Shown: one piece after another, positions 33,934 to 45,688 of the stretch
Layout of the letters: every line of letters starts with the position of its first letter
Numbering within the stretch: the first letter of the stretch is position 1
Origin: Kingdonia uniflora
Taxonomy: Eukaryota; Streptophyta; Magnoliopsida; Ranunculales; Circaeasteraceae
Length of the DNA: 64,000 nucleotides
Reading direction: 5' to 3'
NCBI GenBank assembly: GCA_014058105.1
Contig: JACGCM010002543.1
Span: 1-64,000 of the forward strand
The notes under the pieces: generated by a model
Database searches by the model: none
Told to the model about the DNA's origin: nothing
The model's input: only the letters and a program-made list of their open reading frames with translations
Made by a program: the position numbers and the translations under genes

Positions 33934-34261
33934 AACTGAAGTCACGTGTGGCTTTAGCTGAGAAAAACCCTAAAACTTGGACCTTGTGATGACGTAAGCG
34001 ACGCTTGAAAAATAGAATGTTGTATTCAAGAGTCTGTTCTCATTACGACGCGTGAGGGTTATGGGCAGACTATTAGTTTTCCCGAGCGAATTACTGTTTG
34101 GGGAAACAACTTGTATGAAATGCGGTATCACTATAAATAGTGGTCAAAGTTGATCGCCGAATAACCTGCAGCACATATTCGTTGTAGAGAAAAACAAACA
34201 TATTTATTTTGTAGGGTAAGAAAAAAATATAAGTTTTTTGGAAGTGTACCTTTGCAAAATC
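33934..34261 (+). promoter_or_regulatory. Plus-strand (antisense) promoter with G-box, as-1-like motif and TATA box
   Basis: In plus-strand order: a G-box CACGTG (33,943-33,948), an as-1-like TGACGTAAGCGACGC (33,990-34,004) and a TATA box CTATAAATAG (34,131-34,140). The ATG of a short ORF lies at 34,262 in the good plant context ATCATGG. The spacing is that of a plant RNA polymerase II promoter. TGACG and CACGTG boxes are known bZIP binding sites linked to stress and hormone responses. The promoter points away from the element's own LTR transcription, toward the antisense genes. Confidence 0.65.
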
Positions 34262-34600
34262 ATGGTGAAGATGAGGAATCAAGTGTATCATACCCAGTTT
34301 TCTTTCATCATGGAGGGATTCCGGATATGGTTTTGTGCTTATCAGAGTAGGGAGACTTCTTTTACTGTTTTGTCGAAGGAGTGTCTTTTGAAATATTTCT
34401 GGGTACTATGTAGCGTCTGATTTAACGGCCGGGTTGTATGCGATGTAAAATCCCTGGTCTCTATTGATGTTTCGATTTCTAAGGTAGGAGTCCTCTTCAA
34501 TTTCCACGAACTCTGGGTTAGTGGGGATAAGAAGGAAGAGACGGTGGTGGTGGAGGTGGAAGATGGATCGCTTCTTTCAGTGCCATCGCTTTTCTTTTAA
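34262..34600 (+). pseudogene. 112-codon antisense ORF of unknown function, one in-frame stop
   Basis: Starts ATG at 34,262, 123 bases after the TATA box, and ends TAA at 34,598. The only break is a TGA at 34,418-34,420 (codon 53). The frame is otherwise open, with clear protein-like composition: FIMEGFRIWFCAYQSRETSF, TVLSKECLLKYFW, then after the stop VSIDVSISKVGVLFNFHELW and an acidic tail EETVVVEVEDGSLLSVPSLF. I recognise no family. The neighbour downstream is the antisense coiled-coil gene. A polyadenylation-like AATAAAAG lies at 34,849-34,856. A possible relative is the short frame at 39,921. Confidence 0.5.
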
Positions 34601-35719
34601 TTCATCCTGTAGGGAAATGAAGAGGAAAGAGGTTTTAGACTTGTTGCAGTCTTGAAATTTTTAAGCTGTGGCTGAGGTATCTCTGGAAGATTAGCGTTAT
34701 CTTGGCAACGAGAAAAGAACTAGAGACTTGTCCTCGTGTCTGAGAAAGTATTTGTAATATTGAGCTCCGAAAAGATTGATTCCGTAATTGTAAAGCAATG
34801 CTGTAGGAGTAGCCCTGTAACCAACTTGTTAGATAAAAATTGGGCGTAATAAAAGAATATTTTGTTTGTTTCTTACTAGCCAAAGGCAGAAATAGGCGAC
34901 ATGTTATCGAGTTGTACATAATATGGGAGTGAATAGTTGGTGGGATAACATATCTTATCCTACCTCGTAAATGAATCGAGCTTAACAGATGTAAACATAA
35001 AGCTCAAAATATAAACTTTAGAGAGCTCGATTAAGTACAAAAAAATAATAGTAAGTAGCTCGAACCCGGGAAGAGTTGGTTATAGAAATTGAAATACGTT
35101 GCATATAGTCAATCAAAAAATTAGTCCTGTTAACTGAACAGTATAAAAGTGCTGTTGGGCACACCGGTTGCTTCAAATGCAAGTGTCTTGGGGATTGGAG
35201 TGATTAACTGTTGTATTTTTGAATTTTTTAAATGTAATTGCCCGAATTTACTTGAAGAAAAATTTGTTCACAAAAATAGGCTATGATTAGGATTGTTGTT
35301 GAAACTAAATTTTTGAATTTGTACTGCTAACTGATATTGATGTTAAAGTCAAGGTGTATAAGTAGGGCAAACAAATATATGTGAAATTTTAAAGTTAAAA
35401 ATTCAGAATCATAAGTTTGGGGTATTGTCAAAAGAGTGGGACCAAGAGGCTGAGAGATACGCTAAAGTATAATATTTGGTGTAATAATGGGAAGGTGCTT
35501 TCACCGAAGCAGTACGACACGTCTGACAGATTCAGATGAACAGACAGTACGGCCAAGGAATCGAGGACTGCTTACTGGAAAACTCCAAACCGCCAGCGCT
35601 TCGGGGAAAGGTGCATTCATACCCCTCTCCTCCCCCTCTGAATGTAGAAAACCAGAAAAAGAAGAGAAGGGTTAGAGAGAGAGATCTTAACTGACGATTT
35701 CATTACCGCTGAAGGAGGA
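34601..35719 (+). other. Intergenic and promoter region of the antisense gene
   Basis: Holds an AATAAAAG signal (34,849-34,856), an AT-rich stretch, a TATA box GTATAAAAGT (35,141-35,150) and a possible second TATA at GTGTATAAGTAG (35,356). A purine-rich 5' UTR-like run (35,645-35,690) precedes the ATG at 35,720. The frame at 35,487-35,675 (MGRCFHRSSTTRL) is not repeated in the second gene copy and is probably chance. Confidence 0.5.
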
Positions 35720-38700
35720 ATGGATAAGAGGAAGGCAGTGACCAGGAGTCCCAATTGCAAACTACGAGAGGAGGCTGAGATCGAGGAGGTTCTGCAGAAG
35801 TTGCAGAAATTGAGCAAACTGGTGTGGACCAACGCTGCAGACTCTCACTCGGGTGTTGAAGGTAAGTCTGTCTTTGGGTTTATAAGATTTTTTATATAAA
35901 AATCTTTATTGTGTCGGGATAAGGATGTAATCCCTACCCAAACGCAAAAATGAAATACAAATAACAATGGGAATAATGACTGTGGGGCGATAAAAATCGT
36001 TTTGGTGACAATTAAGTAATTGAATAAGTGATCTAGTAGTGCGAGATAAAAATTGATATATATACCTCGACCTTCTGTAGGTTTTGTGGGATCAGCGTCT
36101 TGTAAAGTAGACCCTTTATTGTAGATAAGTATGGTTTCGACTTCCGGTTGTGTAAAGGCTGATGAAGTTGACCTCATAGGACACTTATCTCCCGTCATTG
36201 GAGTAGGGGGTGAGGAGAATACTGTAGTCGAATTAGTAGAATAGCCTCGTCTAAAGGGTTCTCGAGTTGAGTACCTGACAGGTTCTAGTCAGTTTAGGGA
36301 GTTCTGTAAGGCTAAAAGTAGTATAGATGGGATTTGGGGGCACGCCTTCAGATATAGAGGTAATTTCTTTAGGACTTGCAGTGTCAGTCAAGGAGGGAAT
36401 TACCTGTATTTGCTGCATGATTTGGCTAAAGAAAAGAAGTACAGGCGTTTGGGGAACGAAGTATCCTTGGAGTACGTTCAAGGCGTGGTGAAGGATAGTC
36501 GAGCTGATGGGTTTTGTTGCTATTTAACCCAGTTTGACTATGGTTTAACGCTGCCTTTTAAAAATATGTCTAAGAGTATTATGAATATGATTGGGGGTTG
36601 CCCGGCGCAATTGAATTACAATTTTTGGGAAGTTATCCTTGTATGCGCAACCCTTAATGAGAGATGGGCTGCATCTGGTAGTGAGAGGAGGATTACTGCC
36701 AAAGATTTTCTAGAGTATTATGCTGTGTATTATGTCATAGCTACTGATGGAGCATATCTTTCTTCTAGTTCTTTAAGACCATACTTCTTCGGCCTGTCTT
36801 CAGCAGGGCGAGTGTAGAATGAAAACCTTTAATGGGTGTCTGGTGAATGTCTTCAGCGCTCTGATGAGGAACTCCTAGAACTTAATAATAGAACTATAAC
36901 AAAGGGTAAGTATACCATTGAAAATTGAACTATCATTTGTATGTTGAGCCATATTTCTATAGTTGATTTGTATCTTACATTTCCAAATTTTTTTGAAGGA
37001 ATTAATTGCTAAGTGTGGAGGAAGGAACCTTTTATAGACGCCATTGCCAGGGAGGGCACTTAGCTCGAAGCTGTTCTCAAAGAGTTAGAGATAAGAAGGT
37101 TCAAAAGGGTAGCTAGTAAGGATGACAAGGTTAGGAGATCTCAAGCGAAGAGGAGAATGGTTGCGAAAACTTCAGGCTCAATGGAAGAGAAATTGTCAAC
37201 TCCAGAACTTAATACACCTTTGAAGCTCGCGCGGCTCAATGAAATGCCCGATGGGCCAGTGGACATGGCAACTGTCTCTAGAACTATTGTACAGAACCTG
37301 GTGAAGAGTTAGGCTGTAAAAAGGGGGATTGCTTCATGTTCTATTACGTCAGACAGTGTGGACGATAGCAGTAAGAGGAGGAAGGTAACTTCTCCCACAA
37401 AGTCGCAGGTGGTGCTAGAGGAAAGCGATAAGATCGCTGAGGGGGCGGACTTGAGGCCGCGTTTTGAGGTTGAAGCCGGTCTCTTGAAGGAACAATGTCG
37501 AGCTAAAGCTCGGGAGAAGATGGTTGCTGTTATGGATGATGAGTTTAAGAAGGTTAGTAAATAGTTGATTTTTTCGAGCTATTTTGTTGCTCGAACTGAC
37601 TTATTTCTTTTTGCAGTTTGCTCGTGCTCTGAGGGGGGTTCAGTTTGGTTTCTAGGATAGGCCGATTGAGTTGGAAAAGAAGATCTCCCAGCTCGAGGGA
37701 GAGAAAAATCAGTTGGAAGAGAACATGACTCGGGAGAGGGAAGCTATCCAGTTAGAGCTAGAGAAAGAATGGGAAGCTGCTGCCCTAAAGCTGAAGGAAG
37801 TTAGGGCCGAAAGTGTAGCCGAAGCGGGGCGATTGGTTACCACGTCCGCTACTTCTCGGAACAACCTTGCAGGTAAGCTTTACCAGCTGAGGTATACAAA
37901 GGCGGAGATTATGGCATTCAGCGAAGGAAATTATGAGGAAAAGGAAATTACAGAAAAAGAGGAGGTTGAGGAAATGGAGGTTGGTATGAATGTTGCTGAA
38001 AAGACCACTATCGATAATCAGGAAACTATTAATCAGGTAAGATGATCATGTAATGTAATATTGGTTGTGAAACATGAGCTCAAGCTTTGTAATATTTTAT
38101 TGCTGTTTGATGCCAACAACATTTTTCTTAGGAAACTCTGAATTGTAGGAGATGGAAAGCTCGTGCCTCAGAGTTGTGGACTTAAAGGGCCTGCTTGAAG
38201 TGGAAAAAAAATCCTCTGCTGAATTGCAGGTTAGATAATTAAGATAAATTAATAAATAGATGAACATGAATTTAATAGAATAAAGGATATGTACCTTGTA
38301 TGTTTATACTAGTTCAGGATGTTTGTGTATGTATACTCCGTCTTGCGACCAAAACTTGTTATGGTCGGTAGGCAACGGAGGAATTTGTTGTCTCGAGCTT
38401 GCAGGTGTCTGTACTACAAGTTTGTTAGTGCTTCTGTTGATCTATTTCCCCATCAGGTACTGATGTTGTGAGTTCCTGCTAACTGTTATGCAAAAGGAGC
38501 TAGATATTGCTAGAGAGAGAGAATAACAGACTCTTTTGTATAATGCTGAGTATGCAGACGAATATGAGGCTTTGATTTCCTAGTATGAAGATCGATTGGA
38601 TGATAATGTGAAGCTTTCTTTGATGCTCGAAGAAGCTAAGAGACAAGTCGAGGATAAGACTGTAACAATTTTGAGCAGGGATTCGGCTATGTACCAACTT

Positions 38701-39498
38701 AGTGAACTTGTCGAGTTGAATGAAAAGGCTGCGTCAGGTTCCCGGCTCGAGGCTGAGTTAGCCGAATACCATATTAGAGCATTAAATGAAAAGATATCTG
38801 ATATGAAATATAGCATTTATGCTCTGAACGAGCAGTTGTTGAAGAGAAAGATCGACCTGGATACTGCGCGAACTAACTTGGCTGTGTCTGAGGCCGATTT
38901 TGAAAAATTGGGCAGTAGTATTATGGGAAAAGATCGAGAATTGCGTAACTCTGTACAAATACGTGATAGCTTGATTGCTAGGTTAGATCGTTTGGAGGCT
39001 GATTGACGTCATTTAAAAGGGAGAGAGGCTCAGAGCAGGGCTGATTTAGCAGAGATTCAAACCAAGAACAAAAGATTGGTGGACGATTTGGCCTACGCCC
39101 GCTGAAACGTGAGGAGGGTTGTGCAACGTGAGAAGGAGACGAATGAAACAATTAATCAACTCTGTGCACGAATTTCCGAATTGGAGCAAGAATTACGTGT
39201 ACGAGAAATGAAGTATCAGAAAGATCTTAAATTTGAATTGGATAAAAGGGATGGTAAAATTGCTTCTGGTGAGGGGAGTCGAGAGATGAAGGAACTTCTT
39301 CGTCGAAAAGAAGAGTTAGTGAAGAATATGCGTATTGATCTGACAAACTCTCGGCAGAAGTTGATAAATATTACAAGGCAGATGAGTGAACGTATTTTAT
39401 TTGTAAAATACCCCGAGTTCAATTTTGGTTGGATAACATTCTGCTGTATTCTTGAAGTTGATGTTGTGAAAAACTTGTTATCTGTAAATCGTATGTAA
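35720..39498 (+). pseudogene. Antisense gene copy 1: plant transposon-protein domain plus long coiled coil
   Basis: A multi-exon gene on the strand opposite gag-pol. Exon 1 is 35,720-35,861 (MDKRKAVTRSP to DSHSGVEG, donor GTAAGT). Exon 2 is about 36,084-36,905 and holds QFREFCKAK, YGLTLPFKNMSKSIMNMIGG, CPAQLNYNFWEVILV and LNERW. Exon 3 ends at 37,552 (donor GTTAGT), exon 4 is 37,617-38,036, exon 5 about 38,149-38,229, and exon 6 runs from about 38,490. Exons 4-6 encode Glu/Lys/Leu-rich heptads, a long coiled coil (ELEKKISQLEGEKNQLEENM, LCARISELEQELRVREMKY). The central block resembles the 'putative gypsy-type transposon' (Transposase_28) domain of plant proteins, a judgement by eye. In-frame stops, for example after GLSSAGRV at 36,816, disable it. 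Function is unknown. Confidence 0.7.
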
Positions 39499-39920
39499 TG
39501 TTTTTGTCATGAATAAAAATTGATATTCAATAAACTGTTTATAGTAAAATTTTCAGAATCGAACTGAATTGTGTTGGGTATTGGCTGAATAACTGCTTAT
39601 AAGTGTTGTAGCAATGTTGCAATGTTGTTCGAATTGAAATGAGTATGTACTGACAATGTTGTATTATTGTATAAATGAATGATGTTTTCAACAGGTGAGG
39701 GGAGAAATTGTAGAAAATATGTAATCGCAAAAATTTGAGCTGCTATAGGTCGATAGAGATACTACTCGTGGTAGGGTAAGGTTGAGTACAGGTTAAATGT
39801 GTAAACTGGTGAGGGGATAAGTTCAAATAATTTTTTTTAGGATTTTGTGCTTTTTTGCTGTTACGAGATACAAGGTAAAAATCACGTATTTGAGGGGATA
39901 GTGTGTGAGAAACGTATAAA
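39499..39920 (+). other. Spacer between antisense gene copies
   Basis: AT-rich sequence after the first gene. AATAAAAATTG (39,511-39,521) is a likely polyadenylation signal. A TATA-like CGTATAAATATGG (39,913-39,925) lies just before the next short frame. No other signal was seen. Confidence 0.45.
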
Positions 39921-40101
39921 TATGGGTAGGATAACAGAAAAATGGATGAGAGATTCGGATGGCACGGCTTGGTCTCAGAGGATTTGTCTTGCCGTGGAAG
40001 GACAATTGGCTATAAAGATTTTTGAAGTACGTGAGTGGATCTTTGGTTCATTTGGTTATGATGCTGAGCTACCGGTGAGGGAATGTGACCTCGAAGGTTA
40101 G
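39921..40101 (+). pseudogene. Short antisense frame, possible relative of the 34,262 ORF
   Basis: Reads MGRITEKWMRDSDGTAWSQR, then ICLAVEGQLAIKIFEVREWI and FGSFGYDAELPV. Its position relative to the second gene copy mirrors that of the 34,262 ORF relative to the first. The pattern of aromatic and hydrophobic residues (I-C/F-x-A ... V ... W/Y-x-F) is loosely alike. The resemblance is weak and could be chance. The frame closes at 40,101 and no continuation was found. Confidence 0.3.
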
Positions 40102-40699
40102 ATGAAAGGAGTAGAGAGCTGAAGTATGCTCGTATTTCTAGGAGGTATGTTTTCATGTATTGGTGAGGAATTCGGTAGATCGAGAGAAGTTGGTTGGGTT
40201 GGTTGGCTTGATTGCTGAAGTTGAGATTGAATTCGATGATCTGAGGACCGACAAATAATATGATTGGATGATGTTTATTTAGGTTACTAAGGCTGTGATG
40301 GATGTTGTGTAAAGTATTTTTTTTATGAATAATATAATTGTTTTGAATGTACCATAAATAATATAAGTCAATCGGATCCTCTATAGGGGCAAATCTGCTT
40401 TAAGACTATTTTAGCAAATATTTTGAATAATTTTGAACATTTGCACAGTTTAGAAAATGACGTCAATCACCATAAGTATGATAAACAAGGACAAAAAACA
40501 ATAATATGAAAATACAGAAGCTTCTAGTTTAGTTTTGTTTACGAAAGTAAATAGAACTCTAACATAGTACAGAGTGAGTCATCATGTGTGTGGGATGGTC
40601 AGGTAAAGATATGGAAATATGGAGAAAAAATATGTTAAAAAATAAAGGGAGTTGTAATGATGGAAAGGTTGTTTTATTGAAAAGGTACAAGGCATCTGA
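40102..40699 (+). other. Region upstream of antisense gene copy 2
   Basis: Non-coding. It includes T-rich and A-rich runs (40,318 and 40,493). The frame MCVGWSGKDMEIWRKNMLKN (40,584) is continuous with the ATG chosen below and could be its 5' extension. No clear TATA box was seen. Confidence 0.4.
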
Positions 40700-43600
40700 C
40701 ATGGAGAGTGAAAAGGATGCCTCGACTCTAGAATCGAGGGCGGTTTGTGCTAGGAGCAATAAATGACAGCCGTTTAAGAGAGATAGGATAAATAGTGCTT
40801 CTTTGTCTCCAGTCAAACGTTTTACAATTTTAAAAAATTTGAAGGGCAATAAGAGAGAGAGACGAAAGATCAGGGGATTTGATTAAGAGTATCAGATGTT
40901 GATAAACGGCTGAAGAAGGCAAATGATTTTGGATCACGTAGGTGGCTATACAGTAGCGTTGTGACGGGAAAGCTTGACTCAACTGCCAATTCTCATTCGG
41001 ATACTGAAGGTTAGTAGAGATGTATGTAATATATGTTGACGTATATATATGTTATAGATATATGTTATAAGTAAACGATTGATCAAAGATATATGTTGAA
41101 TATATATATATATATACATAGATGGAAGAATGATAAATTCCTTAACCTATATTATGTCGAGCGTGAGAGGCATATATGTAGGTCGAAAACGTGCCTGTAG
41201 TTCGTCTTTTGATGAGGTATCGACCTCTGGTCGGATGAATGAGTCTGAAAATGATGGGGAAGTACGATTGGAACAATTCCCGAGTTTTCCTGGTCAATTG
41301 GTATCATATCCTCCTAGTTCTGATGCCTTTAGAGAGTTCTGTAAAGCCAAGGCGGCTGTAGGTGGGAAGTCAGGAAATTGTATAGAGTTTGCCGGCAGGC
41401 AGTTTAGGGGTTGTACTATAGCAGAGAGGGAAGAGTATTTCTATCTGCTGGCAGATTTGGAAGTAGAAAAATGAGATATGAGTAAAGATGAATCGATCCC
41501 GTTAGAATATTTTGACGGGGATGTCCGGAATGACCTCTCGGAGGGTTTTTGGTATTACCTATCTCAATTATAGTATGGGTTGAGCCTTCCCCTCACCAAT
41601 TTGACGAAGTGGATTATGAATCCAATAGGGGAATGTCCTGTTCAATTAAACGGGAATAAGTAGGAGGTAATAACTGTGTGTAGCCATCTGAATGAAAAAT
41701 AGGAAAAGGAAGGAAAAGTTAGGAGGATAACCACTGAGGACGTTTTGCCATTTTATGGGGTGAAGAATTTTAAGGCCAGTGGGGGGTCATATATCTCTGC
41801 GAGCGTAACTCGGCATCGCTTTTTCGATCTGAATTCAGCAAGTCGAACCTGAAATGGCAATATCATATGGGTGAAGGGTAATAATTGCCTTCAAAGAGAT
41901 GATAAAGAACCTTTGGACCTTCGGTTTAGAACTGTAAAGCAAAGTAAGTATAGACCTGCATAGATAGAATTTATGAAGGAGGAGACTGAACTCAAACTTA
42001 GGTTAAAGGGACTTGTCCTTAGTAGAAAGAAAAGGATTGATAGTAGGTCAAATAAGGTTTAAAAGGCACAGTCTACCAGGTCGATGGCGGGTATCGATAA
42101 AGGAAACAGGTAAGTAAGTGGCGAGGAGGTTCAAACTAATTTTTCCAAGACTCCCAGAACTGGCAGTTTGGCTCAGCCGAATCCTGTCATGTTGAGTAAA
42201 GTAGCTCTAAAATATTTGAAGAAATGGATGCTAAAGGCTCTACTGGCCTCTAGTACCACTAGAAGTGGTATGGTCACGAAAGATAAGAGGAGGAGGGTCG
42301 AACCCACTGGGGTGTCAGGAGAGATGGTCGCCTAGGGGCGATCTGCTATATTAGACGACCTCAAAGTGGCTGAGGAAAGGGCCAGGCTGGCGGTTCTCCA
42401 AGGAGAGGAAGACACGAGTAAGATGGTAAGTTTATATTTTTGAAAAGAACTACTTAATACATTTCGAGCTAATTGCTGAGTTCAATGTAATTTTTATAGG
42501 TTGCACTTCTTGTTAAGGGGATTTGGCTCAGTATAGAGGAAGAGAAAAGTGAGCTGAAGAAAGTAAATGTCAAGCTGGAAAAAGAATTAGCTCGATCCAG
42601 GGCTGACGTTTTGAAGGAAGTCAGGCAGCTGAAGGTTTCTCATGCCGTGGCGATTGGTCAGCTGCTGGTAAAGATAAAGGCCAATCCTGGCGAGATGGAT
42701 GAGGAGCGTGACCGACTAGGGCATCATTTGATGATGAAAGGCTATTTCGAGGAGGAGATGGATGCCATTAAGCAGAACACCTATGTTGAGGACGAAGATG
42801 AGGAGGAAGCAGAAGCGGTGGGAATCGTGGACGGTCTGGATGGTTTTTCCCACAAGATGGTGCTCGATAATCAAGGGGATAACGTCGAGCTCCCAGAAGG
42901 TTGTAATGAGAAGGTAGGGCAGACACGTGTATTTGTATAAATATTTATAAGTTGTCTAAACTGTGTGTGGGGATGAAACTTTTGTAGATTGACTTTGTTT
43001 TATAAACCTTTTGTAGGCAGTTAGAGAGATGAGTCTCAGAATAAATGATTTAGAGTCTGGGCTTTCCAGGGAAGGAGAGACTTCTAAAGCCTTGCTGTCT
43101 GCACAAGTGGTGCTGCACGTTAGATCGGAATAGGTCTTTCGACTTGCATGTTATACCATAGTTAAGTTATCAATTAAATATGATATAGATGCATGGTAAA
43201 AATTCAGCGTTATTAATATAGAGTAATATATCGAAAGTATGTACCTTGTACGCTGAAAGAAGACTCATGAAGCGTTCATCTGAGAATGAACTCCAAACTT
43301 TTAGTCTAAAAGTATTTGGAAGCAGATGGTTAGAAATTACATAGTCACTTTAAAAATATAGTATGTATATATTCAAAGGCTTTCCTGAATTGAACTGTAC
43401 TAAAAATTGTTATATTTCCCAGGTCAAATAAGATTCATCTCGCTCACCTAAGGACGACGTACTCATGTATAATCGGGAATTTGCGGGGCAGTTTGATAGG
43501 ATGAAGGAGGCGAATGAGAATAGAGAAGATCAATATGTAAAGGCTCATTTTAGACTTGTGGAGATGACCCAGGCCGTTTCCGACCTGACTCTTCAGGTCA

Positions 43601-44805
43601 AAGAAAAAGATCCTGAGATAAAGAAGGGATTAAAAGAGTTAGCGGAGGTAACAAAATGAACCGAGAAGCTTCAAAGTTGAGTTGACGCGTTGGCTGTGAA
43701 GGGTAAGCAGGCCGACACGGCTCAATACTGTATTCAAGCGTTGGAACAATCAAAGGAATAATTTTGATCTGATCTTCAGAGATGTATGAACGAGCTGAAG
43801 CGAATGAGATGCAAATTCGTCGAAAAAGACTACGAGCTGAGGGTAGCTTGAAAAAATCTATCGGCTTCGTAAGCCAATGCTGAACATTTGCAAATAGCCC
43901 TACCCGCCAAGGATATGGAATTATGGGAAATGCAACGAAGATGTAACGATTTAAACGAGAGGGTTGCATGATTTAAGGCCGAACTGGCTCAAGCCATTGT
44001 GCATGCCAAGAAAGCTGAGGCTAAAGAGCATTCATGGGGAAGTTCAATTAAGGTTAATGCTTCTTTAGTTTGAGGGGATATAGTTAGTCTATCAGGTCAA
44101 ATTAGAGAGCTAAAGAGTGACGTATCTCGTATTCAGGGGAATATCCAGAAGGGAAATGCAAATTTGAGGGAATGCCAGCATAAGTTGGATACTGCTCTTA
44201 TCAGGGAGAAAGTTCTAGAAGGGGAGATCAAAGTAAAAAAATCGCTGGTAAAGAGGAAAGAAGAATTATTAAAAGATATGCCGGCTAGGGATGAGTTGAA
44301 TACAAAAATTGGGAGACTTCAGGCTCGGGTAGTAGGCTTAGAGGCCATAAACCTAGCTAAATCAGCGAAGTATATTGGAAAGTTGGAAGAAAATGTAATC
44401 TATCATGCTAAGGTCGATGGAGAAATAACTGAGCAGAAGAATGAGTACGCTAGGTTAGAGTTACGCCTCGTGAAAGTGAAAGCGAGATTTGTAACAATGG
44501 TCATACCTGATGTGTCACGATCTGACCTGTTAAAGGCGATTGCTGCATATTATGTAGCGGAAGTAAAAATACTTAAGTTAGAATGAGATACCTTGTTCAA
44601 AACTCGATCGGATAAGGGATGCATTTGAGGAGCTAAGATAGATCGAGGGAACTGTCAGAGTATCATGGAGACTCAACTGGGCCCTCGAACTGCTGAATTG
44701 ATAGATTCGAGTAGAGCTATTGCTAACCTTGAACTGAAAGTTCAACCTCTTGATGAAGGAGGAAGCACTGCTGACTCTTCATCAATAGAAAAGAAACCCT
44801 TATAA
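40700..44805 (+). pseudogene. Antisense gene copy 2: plant transposon-protein domain plus long coiled coil
   Basis: A paralogue of 35,720-39,498 in the same orientation and exon order. Exon 1 ends near 41,008 (TANSHSDTEG, donor GTTAGT; copy 1 has ADSHSGVEG). Exon 2, about 41,120-41,942, reads DAFREFCKAKAAVGG, YGLSLPLTNLTKWIMNPIGE, CPVQLNGNK, EVITVCSHLNEK and HRFFDLNSASR. Later exons (to 42,425; about 42,500-42,913; about 43,020-43,125; from about 43,423) carry coiled-coil segments up to KVQPLDEGGSTADSSS at the end. The central domain is about 60% identical to copy 1 by eye. The start at 40,700 is uncertain because a stop separates it from the exon 1 end. Many in-frame stops make it a pseudogene. 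An AT microsatellite (41,098-41,116) lies in intron 1. Confidence 0.7.
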
Positions 44806-44849
44806 TATGAATTTGACCTGAAAATAAATAGTATCTGTCGCAGACACAT

Positions 44850-45500
44850 TGAAATAGATAAAAGCTAGTATGACCATTACCTTATCTTCTGTCTGGCGGG
44901 GTCTTTGATAAAAAAAAAATCTACATTCACTTTTGCCATAGAAATGGGTTGAGTTAAACCAAGCTGAAACTTGATTTGAACTATAGAAATGTCGTAGACA
45001 TATTAAAAGAGATGAAAGCAAGTATGACATTTACCTTGTCTTATGCCTGGCAGATTCTTTGATGTGAAACAAGTTTCTACAATTGTTACAATCGCAGAGA
45101 TGTAGTAAAGGAAGCCAAATCAAGTGATATCATTGATCAAGTCGGTGTAAATAATCAAAACAAGTTGAATAAGATAAAGGCTAGTATTACTGTTGCCTTA
45201 TCTCTTGCTTGGCAGAGTCTTTTATATGAAACAAGTTTCTACACTTGTTGCAATCGCAAATATGTATTAAAGGAAGCCAAATCAAGTAATATCCTTGATC
45301 CAGCCGGTGTAAATGATCCAAACAAGTTGAAAAAGATGACGACTAGTATTACATTTGCCTTATCTCTTGTTTGGCAGAGTCTTTGATATGAAACAAGTTT
45401 ATATACTTGTTACAATCGCAGAGATGTAGTAAAGGAAACCAAATCTAGCGATATCCTTGATCAAACTTGGATAAGATTGATCGTAAGCTAGTATTATTTA
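44850..45500 (+). repeat. Tandem repeat of about 160 bp, four to five units
   Basis: The phrase GCTAGTATT or a variant recurs at 44,864, 45,018, 45,180, 45,342 and 45,487, giving periods of 154, 162, 162 and 145. Each unit contains CTTATCTCTTGCTTGGCAGA, ATATGAAACAAGTTTCTACA and GAAGCCAAATCAAGT-like blocks. The left unit is the most diverged. The array lies just 3' of integrase in the Tat-like element. Such 3' UTR arrays are known in Tat-lineage elements and can seed satellites. Confidence 0.85.
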
Positions 45501-45688
45501 TGTTTTAATCTGTAGAATGAGTTCAGTCAAATCTTCATGAAGATAATGATATTGTTAAAAAAAACTTACATTGATAAGTTCAAAATTTACATTAGATGGA
45601 GATGAGAATCTCACTTTTGGAATTGAAAAACAAAAAAGCGAACAATGGAAATGGAGTTGTAAGACGCCTAACGATAGTATCGTTTTAG

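Noticed and set aside
33934..34145. Endogenous pararetrovirus (caulimovirus) promoter, suggested by the as-1-like motif
   Set aside because: No tRNA-Met primer site or pararetroviral coding region was seen nearby. The Tat 3' LTR and PPT lie directly to the left.
44850..45500. CRISPR-like regular repeats
   Set aside because: Units of about 160 bp without constant repeats and unique spacers, in a eukaryotic retrotransposon.
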